NCBI RefSeq assembly: GCF_041146395.1
Contig: NC_090989.1
Span: 247,432,843 to 247,496,842 of the forward strand
Direction of reading: 5' to 3'
DNA from: Eulemur rufifrons
Lineage: Eukaryota; Chordata; Mammalia; Primates; Lemuridae
DNA: 64,000 nt
The number at the start of each line of letters is the position of its first letter. The stretch's first letter is position 1. The notes below the pieces were generated by a model that saw only the letters and a list, made by a program, of their open reading frames with translations, searched no databases and had not been told where the DNA came from. Positions 10,076 through 21,969 of the stretch are shown piece by piece. The position numbers were made by a program, and so were the translations under genes.

Positions 10076-12333
10076 TTAAATTTTGTTAGGAAAATCTCCA
10101 TGGACTCCCAGGGAAGCACTCCAGTACTCTGTGCTTACTGGAAGTCTATGGAAAAATCTCCCTCTCCACCAACATCATCCAGAACTCCATATCTCTGATA
10201 TCTATTGGCTGGAATCTCTTTTGAAGTTAGAGAGTTTAAGTTAAGATGCTAGTATAGTCACTCTATGGCACAAATATCACTGAGAAAGCTCCTTTTGGAG
10301 GAAGTGAGTGAGGTCAGTGAGTCTGGAATCTCAGATAACATGCAAGTTGAGATTTGAACAATTAAAAACTTCAAGAACTTAAAGAACTGGGTTAATTAAG
10401 AAAGTAGAAGAAAACAGTGAATCTTACTTAGACCAGTAAAAGTAGTCTTTAATTAATTTTGACACTAACCCATCCAAACACGATATGTGCCAACAGAAAG
10501 GATCAGACAGAATAGAAAGATTGATCCAGCGAAATTCTTTTTGTTAACCATCCAACAGTGTTCAAGGGAGAAGATACAGGATTTGGAGGGGTTGATGTCT
10601 CCAGTTCTCCATTGTTAACAACAAATTTCTCATGAATTACCTTTAAACCATTCTTAGACTTTTTTTACACCATCAAAGTTGCTTTCTGATGGACAATTTA
10701 GTTTGCTACATAGCTTGCTACTGGGAGAAAGAAGTTTGCTCTTGAGAGGGTATGTAAGAATTCTGATCACTGAAAAAATTCTCATTCATAATTTAGTACT
10801 TCTGGTTTATGTACCAGTCCACTGTGAGTTTAATAAGTATGTGTTAATCACTGAATGCATTGAGAACACACAATTTCTGATTCTGGAAAGTTAAGGGACA
10901 CAATTTCAGAATGTGGTGACTCCACTGAGAAAGGCCATGCCTAGATTGTCTTTAGCATCTCCCAACTGAGAAAGGAAACCACAGGTATACCATTGTCTCT
11001 GAGATAGACTATGCCACTGCTGTTGCTACTGCTACTGCTATGATTGATACCTAGAATATGAAAATACCACGCACATTCAGTCTTTTAATCCCACTCAAAA
11101 ATGATATACAGAGATATATTATGGGAATACTTGGTTGCCCTGCAATCTATCACACTCAAAATATTAGGGGATAGGTAGTAAGCACCTCTCACTTCCCATA
11201 ATAACTTACTGTGGCTACTCAAACTCATAGGATAATAGTTTCCTTACGTTTACTCCCCATTGATAAAATAATATATCCTTTTATTTACCTATAACTACCT
11301 CTTTTGAGCTTTAACAGGTGTACTGCCAGTTCTAATATTCAGTGAGTTTTTGTGAGTGACTGACATAATCAGTGCCAATGATTTAGAACTGTTTTCTGTC
11401 TCTAGACTCATTTTTATAAATGATTTATAATGTACTTTATTTCCTACTGGCTCTCTATAGCAGAAAAATGGCATATTTTTTCCCAGGTCTATACTTGTAT
11501 ACATTTATTATAAAGAATGTGGAATGTTATACCAGCATTACAAAGAAAATTACTTTGTAATTTTAGATGTGCTAAAATTTCATCTTAGTCTCTCAGTATG
11601 ATGCATTTATGTAAAGGTTACCTTGCCCTTCAAAAATGACTAGCCTTTCAAGTCTATGCTCACTTTTACCAACATCACAATAAACCAAACCTACCAGAGT
11701 TTGGGATTATGCCATACATCAACTTGATATATTCTACATTTAACTTTTATTATTTCTTCAGCCTGTGTCACCTTCTATTGGCAATAATTCTGTATAAAGT
11801 TATTTATTTTTCTTTCTTTTTACTGCCTATATAGCTTGTGGTTAATCAACCCTAGCAAAGTATTTAAATAAAAGAAACCAGGATGTAGACACATGTACTC
11901 TAAACAGACGGCTGCACAATAGTGGAAATGCAGATGTGAAATGCCTGAGCACAAGATAGGATACAATGAACAGTATACTGGATTATTCATAAAGCACAGA
12001 TAATACCTGAAAAATTGCACTATAGGATGACAGTCTCTTGTAATTCTCAAATATAAAGATGGGAAGACTTGTTTCTATGAGAAGGAAAGGAAACTTCACA
12101 TAAATTCACATAAGTCCAGGTGACGCTTTGCCAAAAATACACTATATTATTAAACTTAGAATTCTGGCTCTACTGTTTCTCCAGATATTTTATGGGAGAG
12201 CATAGACTCTTTCCAGGATAACTGTTTTGACACTAAATTTACAATAAAACTTGAATCCATACCCTACACATTGCCTACTTATCTAATTTCTCTAAGAAAT
12301 GATCAATGCATCTTCACAAGGTAGATATCTATT
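10076..12333. other. Unassigned AT-rich noncoding sequence
   Basis: About 2.3 kb in which I recognise no gene or repeat with confidence. A (CTG)-like patch 'ctgctgttgctactgctac' lies near 11016-11037. Short frames at 10679, 11295 and 11820 have no recognisable motifs. Confidence 0.45.
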
Positions 12334-12400
12334 TAAGAAACATTTATTAAGCACCTCATATGTTCCAGGAAATCTAGTGAACCTAATGAAAATCTGGTAC
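12334..12400 (-). mobile_element. L2/MIR-type 3' fragment, antisense
   Basis: 'aaacatttattaagcacc' and 'tcatatgttccagg' match the antisense 3' tail shared by L2 and MIR-related elements. Very short. Confidence 0.45.
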
Positions 12401-13224
12401 ATACTATTATTTATACATTAAGTCTAAATAATCACTTAACTATCCCATGCACCAGGTAACTAGTTTTCTCTAATAGGTAGTTCATAATTATTCTCTAAAA
12501 TGTTATTTTTTTTAATTTTCATATTCAATTGTGTTTTTACGAATTAGAAGGAAAGCAATTTCCCTCTTTCCCAAAGTGCAGCAGGGAAATCAGATTTTCC
12601 AAATCTTGTTACTTTTTGACTAATGCTATCTATTCCTTAGATCATTCTTTCGTTAAAAGAAAATAAAAGATGGTCTTGAAGCAGATATGTGTGTGTTTGT
12701 GTGTTTATACATACTATTTACATATAAAGAAACTACCAAGATATACCTTATGTTGGTAGAGCTTCAATGGCAAAGTTTAAATCAGTGTCTCTCAACTTTC
12801 AAGTCATGGCATACATAGAAACTGGGGAGTAAAGATTCAAGGCTATTTGTAGTCAGAGGCAACCAGCTTTGGGGCTATGGCCACTGCAAGCTCTCCCAAG
12901 ATACGTTAAGAACTGAAGTGGTCAATATCTTGGCACAATTATGTCCTACATCCACAACAAACCAACTCAAAAAACTGCATCAGATAAAGTTATGGCTGTA
13001 GTTTTCAATTTGCATGTCTACGTTTTCAGTCAAAGCAAAACACACATATATTTTGTAGCACATTTAAGGACCAGCAAATAGATTTTTATGATAAAAAAGC
13101 ACACTCACAGAAAATGGGAATCTTTTAGGAAGAAGCAGAAGCATAACCACCATACATTTATAATAACCATAGTAGAGGTAGTAGAAGTAGTAACTGTAGT
13201 ACATAATGGCAAACATGCCTCAAC
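12401..13224. other. Unassigned noncoding sequence
   Basis: Contains a short interrupted (GT)n stretch at about 12687-12706 ('tgtgtgtgtttgtgtg'). A 'cagtgtctctcaactttc' motif at about 12784 resembles a hAT MITE terminus, but no matching second end was found. No gene. Confidence 0.4.
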
Positions 13225-13420
13225 AATGTTGCTTCCACTTCAGATTATGATCTTATTAAATCCTCACAACAGTTCTAAGATGTAGATACTACTTTACAGA
13301 GGAAAAAACTGAAATTATCAATGTTAACTAAATTGTTATAAATAAGTCACCCAGCATGTGGCAGAACCTGAAACCTAGGTCACCCCACTCTAACCATTAA
13401 TATATTATGCTGTCTCCTAA
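13225..13420 (-). mobile_element. MIR SINE, antisense
   Basis: 'cttattaaatcctcacaac', 'actactttacagagg' followed by 'aaaaaactgaaatt', 'agtcacccagcatgtggcag' and 'acctgaaacctaggtc' are in reverse-complement MIR order, covering most of the element. Confidence 0.75.
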
Positions 13421-14109
13421 TAATAGTGAAATTTTATTCCAGAAAAAAATTACACGCATAGGTCAAAAAAACCTAAATTATATGGTACTACTCAAACCAG
13501 TAAAAAATATACATATATTTTAAATTTTCTTTTTAATTTTCTTCCATTCTTACACAATTCCTGCAGAATAGGAAGTAGTTAAGAAATTATAAAAGTTTGT
13601 GAGCCTTTGGTAGATGCTGGGGGGAAAAAGAATCTGCAAAAGCATTAAACTAATCACTGGGTTGTGAATGGGATCGAGGAGAAAATTAAGGATAAGGAAA
13701 CAAACAAAAAAAACACAACAAGATGAGGATATACTGCAGAATGTGAAACAAACAGAAAAAAAAAATCTAAACAGGAAAACCAAAGGAAGAATGCATAAGA
13801 GCTGAGCAGACCCTGAATCAACCCTCAGAAGTCAAGGAACAGTTTAGTGTTATCTTTACTTAGTTTGGTCTGTAGGTAAAGCCAGGAAACATGGCCAGGA
13901 AGAGTCTTACCCAGTGGAATAGCCATGGTGGAGTGATTGAGGGTTGAAATGAATTTACTGGGAAAAAAGATTGCACTAAGGAGCCAGTTGTACTGAATGT
14001 CTAATGGAGTGACTTGACAGACAGGCAAATAATTTCTGTATTCAGAAACAAAAAAAAAGAAAAAAGAAAATCGGGGACACTCAGAGCTACACTGGAATAC
14101 TAGGGTTGC
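13421..14109. other. Unassigned noncoding sequence upstream of the L1
   Basis: A-rich sequence with no recognised repeat. A 132-codon minus-strand frame at 13825-14223 crosses the L1 boundary and contains a run of phenylalanines from the A-tract near 14049, so I regard it as spurious. No clear copy of the L1 3' flank was found here, so a target-site duplication is not demonstrated. Confidence 0.45.
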
Positions 14110-14119
14110 ATGTCTCAAA

Positions 14120-16390
14120 ACAAAACAGACAACCCAAGACTCAATCAGGAAGAAATAAAACTCCTGTGAACAGACCAGTAACAAGCAACAAAACTGAAAC
14201 AATAATAAAAAATCTTCCAACAAAAAAGCAACGGATCAGAGAGATTCACAGCCAAATTTTATCAGACGTACAGAGAAGAGCTGGGTACCCACACTGCAGA
14301 AATTATTCCATAACATCAAGAAGGAAGGAATCCTCCCCATCTCCTTCTATGAAGCCATTATCACCTTGATACCAAAGCCAGGAAAGGACAAAACAAACAA
14401 ACAAACAAAAACACTGCAGACTAATATCCATTATGAATATAGATGCAAAAATCCTCAATAAAATACTAGCAAACTGAATTCAACACCACATCAAAAAAAT
14501 AAACTACCATGACCAACTGGGCTAAATCCCAGGGATGCAAGGGTGGTTCAACATACATAAATCAATGAATGTGATTTACCACATAAACAGAAGCAAAAAC
14601 AAAGACCATATGATTATATCAATACATGCAGAAAAAACATTCAACAAAATTCCTCACCCTTTCGTGACAAAAATCCTCAACAAACTAGCCATAGAAGGAA
14701 TATATCTCAGATTATAAAAGCCATATATGACAAACCCACAGCCAACATCATACTGAATGGGGAAAAGTTGAAAATACATTCCCACTAAGAACTGAAAAAA
14801 AGACAAGGGCCCCTACTGTCACCACTTCTATTCAACATAGTGCTAAAAGTCCTAGACAGAGCAATAAGGCAAGAGAAAGAAATAGAGGGTATCCAAATGG
14901 GGAAGGAGGATGTCAAACTATTGATTTTTGTTGATGATATGCTCTTATATCTAGAAAACCCCTAAGACTCCACAAAGAGACTCCTGGAATTGATAAATAA
15001 ATTCAGTAAAGTCTCAGGTTACAAAATCAATGTATACAAATCAGTAGCATTCCTATACACCAATAACAGTCAAGTTGACAGTTGAATAAAAAACTGAATA
15101 CCATTCACAATAGCTAAAAAGAAAATAAAATACCTAGGAATATACTTAACCAAGGTGGTGAGAGATCATTACAAAGAAAACTATGAAACACTAGGAAAGA
15201 AATCACAGATGACACAAACAAATGAGGAAACTTACCATGCTCATGGATTGGTAGAATCAACGTTGCTAAAATGTCCATACTACCCAAAGTAATTTATAGA
15301 TTTAATGCAATCGCCATCAAAATACCAATGCCATATTTCAGAGATCTAGAAAAAATAATTCTACACTTTGTTTGGAACCAGAAAAGAGCATGAATTGCCA
15401 AAGCAATCTTAAGCAAAAAGAACAAATCTGGAGGCATCACATTAGCAGACTTCAAACTATACTACAAGGCTGTAGCAACCAAAACAGCATGGTATTGACA
15501 CAAAAATAGAGACATAGACCAATGGAACAGAACTGAGAACTCAGATATAAAATCATCCATATCTAGCCAACTGATCTTTGACAAAGCAGACAACACCACA
15601 CACTGGGGGAAAGAATCCCAATTCAATAAATGGTGCTAGGACAATTGGATAGCCACATGCAGAAGAATGAAACAGGATCCATCTCTCTCACCACTCACAA
15701 AAATTAATTCAATATGGATAAAAGACTTAAATGTAAGGCATGAAATCATAAGAATGCTAGAAGAAAATGTTGTAAAAACTCTTTTAGATATTGGCCTAGG
15801 CAAAGAATTTATGAAAAGACCCTAATGTCAATCACAACAATAACAAAAGTAAATAAATAGAACTTGATTAAATTAAAAATCTTCTGCACAGCTACTAAGG
15901 AAATAATCAACAGAACAAATAGATAACCTACAGAATGGGAGAAAACATTTGCAAGCTATACATCTGATAAAGAGCTAATAACCAGAATATATAAAGAACA
16001 CAAGCAAATCACCTAGGAAAAGAACAAAGAAACCCATTAAAAAGTGGACAAAAGACATGAACAGAAGGTTTTCAAAAGAAGAGAGACAAATTATCAATAA
16101 AAATATGAAAAAAAAAAAGCTCAACATTACTAATCATCAGGGAAGTGCTAACTAAAACCACAATGAGATATCACTTTATCCCCATCAGAATGGCTTTTAT
16201 TAAAAAGTCCAGAAACAACAGTCTGGCATGGATGCAAGGAGAAAGAAATGATTATACACTGTTGGTGGAACCACAAATTAATGCATCCTCTATGGAAAAC
16301 AGTATGGGAATTCCTCAAAGAACTAAAACTAGACCCACCAGTTGATCCAGCAATCGTGCTACTAGGTACTGACCCAAAGGAAAATAAGTC
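14120..16390 (+). pseudogene. L1 ORF2 remnant: reverse transcriptase and C-terminal region
   Basis: Decayed ORF2 of the host L1. The family protein is an endonuclease/reverse transcriptase that copies L1 RNA at nicked genomic DNA. The endonuclease half is absent through 5' truncation. The fragment starts just upstream of the RT core; the catalytic motif survives as [10 protein letters not shown] near 14927, where FADD is usual, so one residue next to the two aspartates is substituted. Several in-frame stops (one soon after that motif) and frameshifts break the reading frame, with open stretches only at 14535-14717 and 16145-16586. It cannot make an active enzyme. Confidence 0.9.
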
Positions 16391-16567
16391 ATTTTTTTTT
16401 TTTATTTCATCTTGTTATGGGGGATACAGAATTGCAGGTTACATACGTTGCTCCTGTACTGCCTGTCCCCCCAAGTCAGAGCTCCAGGTGTGTCTGTTCC
16501 CCAGGTCGTGCGCATTGCACCCATCATGTAGGTATATATCCCTCCCTTCCCCACCCCCCCTTCCCGA
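16391..16567 (-). mobile_element. Nested L1 3'-end insertion, antisense
   Basis: In L1 consensus order, the host sequence should pass directly from 'aggaaaataagtcat' to 'aaaaagatacctg'. Here about 180 bp intervene. They start with a T-tract at about 16391-16401, then read 'atttcatcttgttatggg', and end in a C-rich stretch near 16554-16567. Read on the minus strand this is a G-rich L1 3' UTR segment followed by 'aaataaaa' and poly-A. I interpret it as a severely 5'-truncated L1 tail inserted in the opposite direction. No clean target-site duplication is visible. Confidence 0.75.
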
Positions 16568-16626
16568 AAAAGATACCTGTACTTGATGTTTATTGCAGCA
16601 CAATTCACAATTGTAAAGATGTGGAA

Positions 16627-16666
16627 GTGCCCATCAATTCATCAATTCATGTGCCCATCAATTCAT
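16627..16666. repeat. 24-bp tandem duplication inside the L1 3' region
   Basis: 'gtgcccatcaattcat' occurs at 16627-16642 and again at 16651-16666, separated by 'caattcat', itself a copy of the end of the unit. L1 normally has a single copy here, so this is a local expansion after insertion. Confidence 0.8.
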
Positions 16667-17040
16667 GAGTAAATTAACAAAATGTGGTATATGTATACTA
16701 TTCAGCCATGAGGAAAGATGAATTTAGGCCTTCTGCAACAGTTTGGATGTAACTGGAGACCATTATCCTAAGTGAAGTATCTAAAGATTGGAAAAACAAC
16801 ACATGTACTTGCTATTAAACTGGAACTAAGCGATGAGCACGTATGTGCACAGAGGGAAGTAAAACTCAGTAGAAATCAAGCAGGGGTGAAAGGGGAGAAT
16901 GGGATGAGTAAAAACCTACCCAGTGGGTACAATAAACACTATTTGGGTGATGGGTACCCTTATAACCCTGAGTCAAGCACAACAACATCAACACATGTAA
17001 CCAAAAACATTTGTACTCCCATAATATTTTGAAAAAATAA

Positions 17041-17771
17041 TGATTCTAAATTTACATGCCTGGGGTTCTCTCAGAGACTGTATCTTGTGGGGTATTTTCC
17101 CTTTCGTAATGTGAGAAGGCAGATTGAGGATTGAGTTGCATGTTAGCCTATCACTCAGAGAGCTCAGCCACAGTGTTTGCAGATTTGTGCCAAGATCTCC
17201 AACTTCTCAAACGTAGAGCTGATTCTATGGCACTAGGCTTAACCATTTTCTCTTTTCATCCTCCTGTGATTGAGAATGTTCCCCAAGGCTTAATGAAATC
17301 CCCACATTAGATTAAGGTCACCTTTCCTTTAATATTTAAATAAATTTAGCTCCACCCCACTAGCCAAAGCCCTGTGGGAAGAGCAATGCTTTCTCCAATA
17401 ATTTTGAAAATTCTTTGGGCTTCTGTTGTAACTCTGAAGTCCTATTTTCTGTTAGAATTTCTATTTCATTGGCATTTCCCCTTCCCTGGCTGTTTTCTTC
17501 TCTTTACTTATGTCCACTCAATGAGTCCCTTCTGTATGTTCTCAACAAATAAACAAACAATCTGGCACACACATGTATTTTATAAGTAGGACCTACATTT
17601 TCATTATTCATAGTACTCACTGCCACTACAATATTCTCTGAATACTAATCATTTGGGGAAAGGAAATAGGCTTTATTTAGTTTTTTGTTTACTTGTTTGT
17701 TTGATTGTTTATGCTATTAATATGATATGTATTTGAAAATCATGGGTTAACACAGAAAAGAATCACTCTGA
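17041..17771. other. Unassigned noncoding sequence between L1 and LTR
   Basis: No repeat or gene was recognised with confidence. The stretch is less AT-rich than its surroundings and may contain a diverged retroelement, but I cannot name one. A 71-codon frame at 17374-17589 has no motif. Confidence 0.4.
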
Positions 17772-18339
17772 TGTTGTTCTTTAACAACTTTACTACCCTC
17801 AAGGCTTAGAAACCTTTACCCCCAAATATAGCGCTTTGTACATGCTGAACTGAAAAAAGAAGCCTCCAAGTCTCTCTGAACCCCATCTCCCCACCATCTC
17901 TCCCAAAGCATAGTATGAAGTTATTTTCTGAAGTTCTCTTTTCTGTCCCAAATCAGGACTTACCAAGGAAGAAAACAGTTACCTCTAGTCCTTTATCTGA
18001 GTTTTCATTAAATAAAACCATATCACAGGAAGAAAGACTATAATATGTCAAAAACCCAAACAGAATTTTTTCACAAACCCTTGTCTTCTCTGCAGGCCCA
18101 ACACACTTTGCTCAGAATCATTAATCATTCACACATCCCCATCTCCCTTTCCCCTAAGAAGAGGGTATATAAACACCCGTACTCCATAGGGACATTGGGC
18201 CATCACTCAGTGATTCTCCCCATGAGCCTAATAGTGATAAATTTTATAAAGGCTTTTTTCTTATTAATATGCCATGTTGTGAGTTGATTTTTCAGCAATC
18301 CTTCTGAGGGCAAAGAGGAAGTTGTCCTTGGTCCCAACA
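17772..18339 (+). mobile_element. Probable solo LTR of an endogenous retrovirus (ERV1-like)
   Basis: Starts with TG ('tgttgttctttaacaac') and ends with CA ('ggtcccaaca'), about 570 bp. It has retroviral-type promoter architecture: a TATA box at 18166-18173, then about 70 bp later a 'gataaattttataaaggc' stretch resembling a decayed polyadenylation signal, then a U5-like end with 'gatttttcagcaatcc' and 'ctgagggcaaagaggaag' that resembles several ERV1 LTRs. No adjoining gag, pol or env sequence was found, so it would be solo. Boundaries and family are inferred and no target duplication was confirmed. Confidence 0.5.
18166..18173 (+). promoter_or_regulatory. TATA box of the probable LTR
   Basis: TATATAAA within 'agggtatataaacacccg', followed at the usual distance by 'gtactccataggg', a plausible LTR start region. 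Activity today is unknown. Confidence 0.4.
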
Positions 18340-18414
18340 CCATAATTTCTTGCTGAGTCACCTGTGGACATAATTTGCTCACATAGGATATAATGATATA
18401 GTACTTTTTGAGCA

Positions 18415-18530
18415 AGGTAAACAGAGAGTTGAACAGGCTTACAAACTGATTTGGCCAGAGTTACATGATTAGCAAACAGTAGGACAAGACTAGACATCAG
18501 TTTATCTGACTCTGGGTCCCAATGTGACTT
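18415..18530 (-). mobile_element. MIR SINE fragment, antisense
   Basis: 'gtaaacagagagttgaac', 'ggccagagttacatgattag' and 'tctgactctgggtccc' follow reverse-complement MIR order (the 'cacagagaggttaagta', 'caaggtcacacagctag' and 'gtctgactccagagcc' blocks). Confidence 0.6.
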
Positions 18531-20185
18531 CTCTGAGAACCGCCGATGCCACCCTGCTCCCCCATGCTTAGCAACAATAAAAGCAAAAAAAAAGAAGCCA
18601 GCAAATATTTTCTGTGAAAGATATCCACCGTGTTCACCAGAGCTCTCTGAGGGCTTGATCCAACTCACCAGGTTACACCCAACAGTCCCTGACTCACAAC
18701 TGTACTTGTGAAGAGAAGTGAGGCCAGTGATAATTTCTGTAGCCATATTAGTGTATTATGTTTTAGTAAAACTTCTTATTTTTTTTTTAAATGGCCTTTT
18801 GTAGTATTTTATTTTTCTATGAACCCTATACCATTGTCTTTAAAGCAAATTCATGTAATACATGCCTCTGACAATCTTCTAATCTATATTTCTGGATTTA
18901 TCCATTTATATACAGACACATCTATTTAATTCTTCAGCCTCTCTAACCTCTGACAATTCACTATCCTCTTATATTTAGTTTTTCTGATCTATGCTCTTTG
19001 CTCACAATGTATTAACTTTAAAATTTATTTGTACTAAAGCCCAATGTTCCAAGGCTACCTAATCCACACATAAGTACCTAAGTCTCAACTTGTATTTTTT
19101 TTTATTTTAATTATACTCTCTTTGTCCTTTATTATCACAGAAATTTGGTCCTAAGGTATCCTATCTTCTCCTACATTATAATAATTTCTGCATATGTCTT
19201 TTTTTTTTTTTCTATTCTATAAGCACAGGGACGTGTTTTACCTTTGTATGTTACAACTTTTTGTTCTCACCCCTCCCTCCCAGAATAGGCTATATTATTT
19301 AAGGCACAGACATTTAACAATAGTATACTGAATTGCACTATACATGTCATTTCATAAACTATTATTTGTGAGATTTTCTTTATGTTAAAACACAAGATAA
19401 TTGTGTTGGTATTGTACAAAATTTTAAAAATCTTACCAAAATGAAGCTTGATATTGCATAAGCCCATATTATCTAAGTTCTTTGTGTCTTTCTGACAGTT
19501 TTTACAAGTTCAGCTGAAGGCTCTGAATGCTCCTGAGACTCATAAAGGAATGCACCACTACAGGGATAGAAACAGATTCCTGAATTTCCAATCTATATAG
19601 GTTCATGCTATCTACTTGACAATGGACTATTATTCTCAAATGCTGAAGAGAAAATTCCTACAAAATCACACCTTATTTTTTCTTACAAAACAGAAGTATA
19701 GAACACAAACTATGTCTGGTTTTTTTAGGCAGTGAGTTTGGTATTTCCTTTTTATCTAGTAAGGTATGTTCCTGAAATCCCAGAATAAAATGAAAATAGC
19801 AGTTCCTTGGGCAGATGAAAGGCATCCATTTATGAGGGAAGGAAGAAAGAAGAGAGATAGGGAGGAATTGGTTGATAATTTTTTTTTTTTTACTTACAAA
19901 ATTCTTGTGAAACAACCATACTATATTAGAATTAAGGACAAAAGCCTCACAGTGAGACATCAGATCTGAAGCCTGAAGCATCGGGGTTAGCATATATATT
20001 GAACTAGAGGAAATATGTTAATTGAATTGATAATAAGGATATAGCTGAAACTCAAGATAAAATTTAGAAGGATTATTGAATTATCATTCTTTATAATCAA
20101 GCTAAAATTACTTAGATAACTTTAAGAAGGAGTTTAATACTTTAACTTAAAATGATTTATTAACCACTCTGTGGGATATATATTA
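18531..20185. other. Unassigned AT-rich noncoding sequence
   Basis: No gene or repeat was recognised with confidence. Contains T-tracts near 18779, 19200 and 19879. A 160-codon minus-strand frame spans 18264-18746, the longest in the window, but it runs through the LTR end, the MIR and an A-tract read as four phenylalanines. I consider it chance. Confidence 0.45.
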
Positions 20186-20189
20186 GGCT

Positions 20190-20490
20190 ATTATACAAAT
20201 AAACCCCAAATCTCAGTGCCCTAACAGACAGAAGCTTATTTCTCATTAATGTTACATATTCCATGTGAAAATCCCACATGGGACTGCTTCACACACCACT
20301 TGGCTTTCCAGGCAGATAAAGGCTCTATAATGTTGTGACTACCTTGAGCAAGGGGCCTCAATTACCTTGGCAAGGAGGGAAGAATGCTAGAGAATCTCGC
20401 AATTAAATGGTTAGGCTTGGATATGACTCATTCAGCCACTTCTGCTCAGATCCCACTGATTCTAATCAGCATATAGTACAACCCAACAAT
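20190..20490. mobile_element. Ancient interspersed repeat, family uncertain
   Basis: 'aaaccccaaatctcagtgcc' followed by 'agaagcttatttctcatt' resembles a block ('cccaaaactcagtggcttaa' type) seen in antisense MaLR LTRs and some old DNA transposons. The rest is too diverged for me to choose between them. A profile search (Dfam) would decide. Confidence 0.35.
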
Positions 20491-21490
20491 CAGGGGATAT
20501 ATAATAGTATATTTCATTAGTATGTTTGGAAGTAGAGGGGAATTAAATAAGCAAAAGCACTAGACATCTCCATCACAGGACACAAAAATTCAGTTAATCT
20601 GTAAACAACCAGCACAATTCCTGGTTCTAAATTCATCATTTGTATGACTTTTTTCCCTTTACGATATGGCTTTGCTGTTAGGAAGAAATGTGATAATGAG
20701 AAGGAAAGTCAACATAATATAAATAAGAGAGTCTAATACAAGAGCATCGTTATCTCCATACCTTCATAATGAGCATTAGAGTTGAAATTCAGCCAATATA
20801 CAATGTTTGGCATTGTTTTTTGCTCATATTTATTCTGATTGATCGGTTCTCTGTTTTGGTTCATCAGAGCATATCTTATACCCATTTGTTACAGATTTGA
20901 AACATCACACTTTGCTAAAGATTACAGGAATCCATTAAATATGGATGTGCTTTGAGTACTATTTTAAAACAATCTATGTGTTATAAAACAATATTATAAC
21001 TATAAGGAGATTATGATAATGTACATTGCCAACTATCCTCTATAAATTTATCTGTTTCTCATGCCAACACCACACTAACTTGAGTGTTTTTGCTAAATGA
21101 ATATGTATATAATGGATTGTCTATATAAAAGGTAGTTGTATATCTTATTTACTTAATAAGCAGAAAATACTTTTTCCAAAGTATCTTCGCAAATTGCACT
21201 TGCAAAAATTAAACAAATGAGCAGAGAAATTATGTCTAATATATTTGCTTAGGACAAGAGAAACACTTTTAATTAATCAGATTATCTGTGCAAAAATGCA
21301 TGGGTCATCCAAATCATTCCCCCAAAGCCCTTTTAAATTCTTAGAAAGCAAGCAAAAGTAATTCATCTTTAATTAATGTATGGCATATCTACCACATGCA
21401 TTTTAAAAATCAGACTTTGATACTAACACTGTAGAGTTATATTTTTGTCCCTGGTGGAAAAATAGAGTGTAGGGTATTTATTTTCATTTT
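20491..21490. other. Unassigned AT-rich noncoding sequence
   Basis: No gene, repeat or regulatory structure was recognised across this kilobase. Confidence 0.45.
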
Positions 21491-21494
21491 ACCA

Positions 21495-21675
21495 GACATT
21501 TACAGTATGGTATGATAGAAAATAAACTGAATTGATTGGGCATCTGGAGACTTCAATTTTATCTCAACTTCATTCCTCAATTGTAAATAAGCTGAAGCTC
21601 TTCAAGATTCAGTTTCTTCATCCTAGGAAGAAAGTGAATGATTTTTAAGTTCGTTTCTAACTCCAGCCTCCCATG
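21495..21675 (+). mobile_element. MIR-related SINE fragment
   Basis: 'catctggagacttcaatttt', then 'gattcagtttcttcatcc' and 'gtttctaactccagcc' resemble MIR-related elements in sense orientation ('tcagtttcctcatctgtaa' then 'ccttccagctctga' type blocks). Low identity. Confidence 0.4.
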
Positions 21676-21754
21676 CCTTGGAGATTTTACATTAATATAG
21701 AGGTTTACAATTGCCTCATAGCTTTTCAGGAGGCAGTCCTCTTCATGGCAGTAC

Positions 21755-21945
21755 TGCATAATAGTTAAGAGTACACCCTCTGGAGACAGACTGCTTGGAT
21801 TTGACTCACAGCTTTACCATTATTAGTATTCTAGTCAGTAAAAATGGGATAAGAATAGCATCTAATTCATAAAATGTTGGAAAGATTAAATGAGTTAATG
21901 CTTGCAAATGTATCTAGAACATTGTAATATAGCAAGTACTGAATC
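21755..21945 (+). mobile_element. MIR SINE
   Basis: 'tgcataatagttaagagtac' followed by 'accctctggagacagactgc', 'ttggatttgactcacagc', 'gtaaaaatgggataagaat' and 'ggaaagattaaatgagttaa' is a nearly complete sense-strand MIR. Confidence 0.85.
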
Positions 21946-21969
21946 ATCACTAGCCTTAATATCATTAGG

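Larger units (their letters stand above)
14110..17040 (+). mobile_element. 5'-truncated LINE-1 (L1), sense, with ORF2 remnant and 3' UTR
   Basis: Sense-strand L1 running from the ORF2 reverse-transcriptase region to the 3' end. Landmarks in order: 'ctgtgaacagaccagtaaca', 'gaagccattatcaccttgat', an FVDD motif at 14927-14938, 'atgtccatactacccaaagt', 'tcatggattggtagaatc', 'gtttattgcagcacaattc' and 'atgtggtatatgtatacta'. The 3' terminus 'aaccaaaaacatttgtactc' followed by 'ccataatattttg' is of a type I associate with strepsirrhine L1. It is interrupted by a nested L1 tail at 16391-16567. Target-site duplications were not identified. Confidence 0.93.

Noticed and set aside
13825..14223. 132-codon minus-strand frame
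   Set aside because: It spans the junction of unique DNA and the L1 and includes a phenylalanine run from a poly-A tract.
18264..18746. 160-codon minus-strand open frame, the longest in the window
   Set aside because: It crosses the end of a probable LTR, a MIR and an A-tract translated as phenylalanines, with no recognisable domain. A frame of this length is plausible by chance across six frames of 64 kb.
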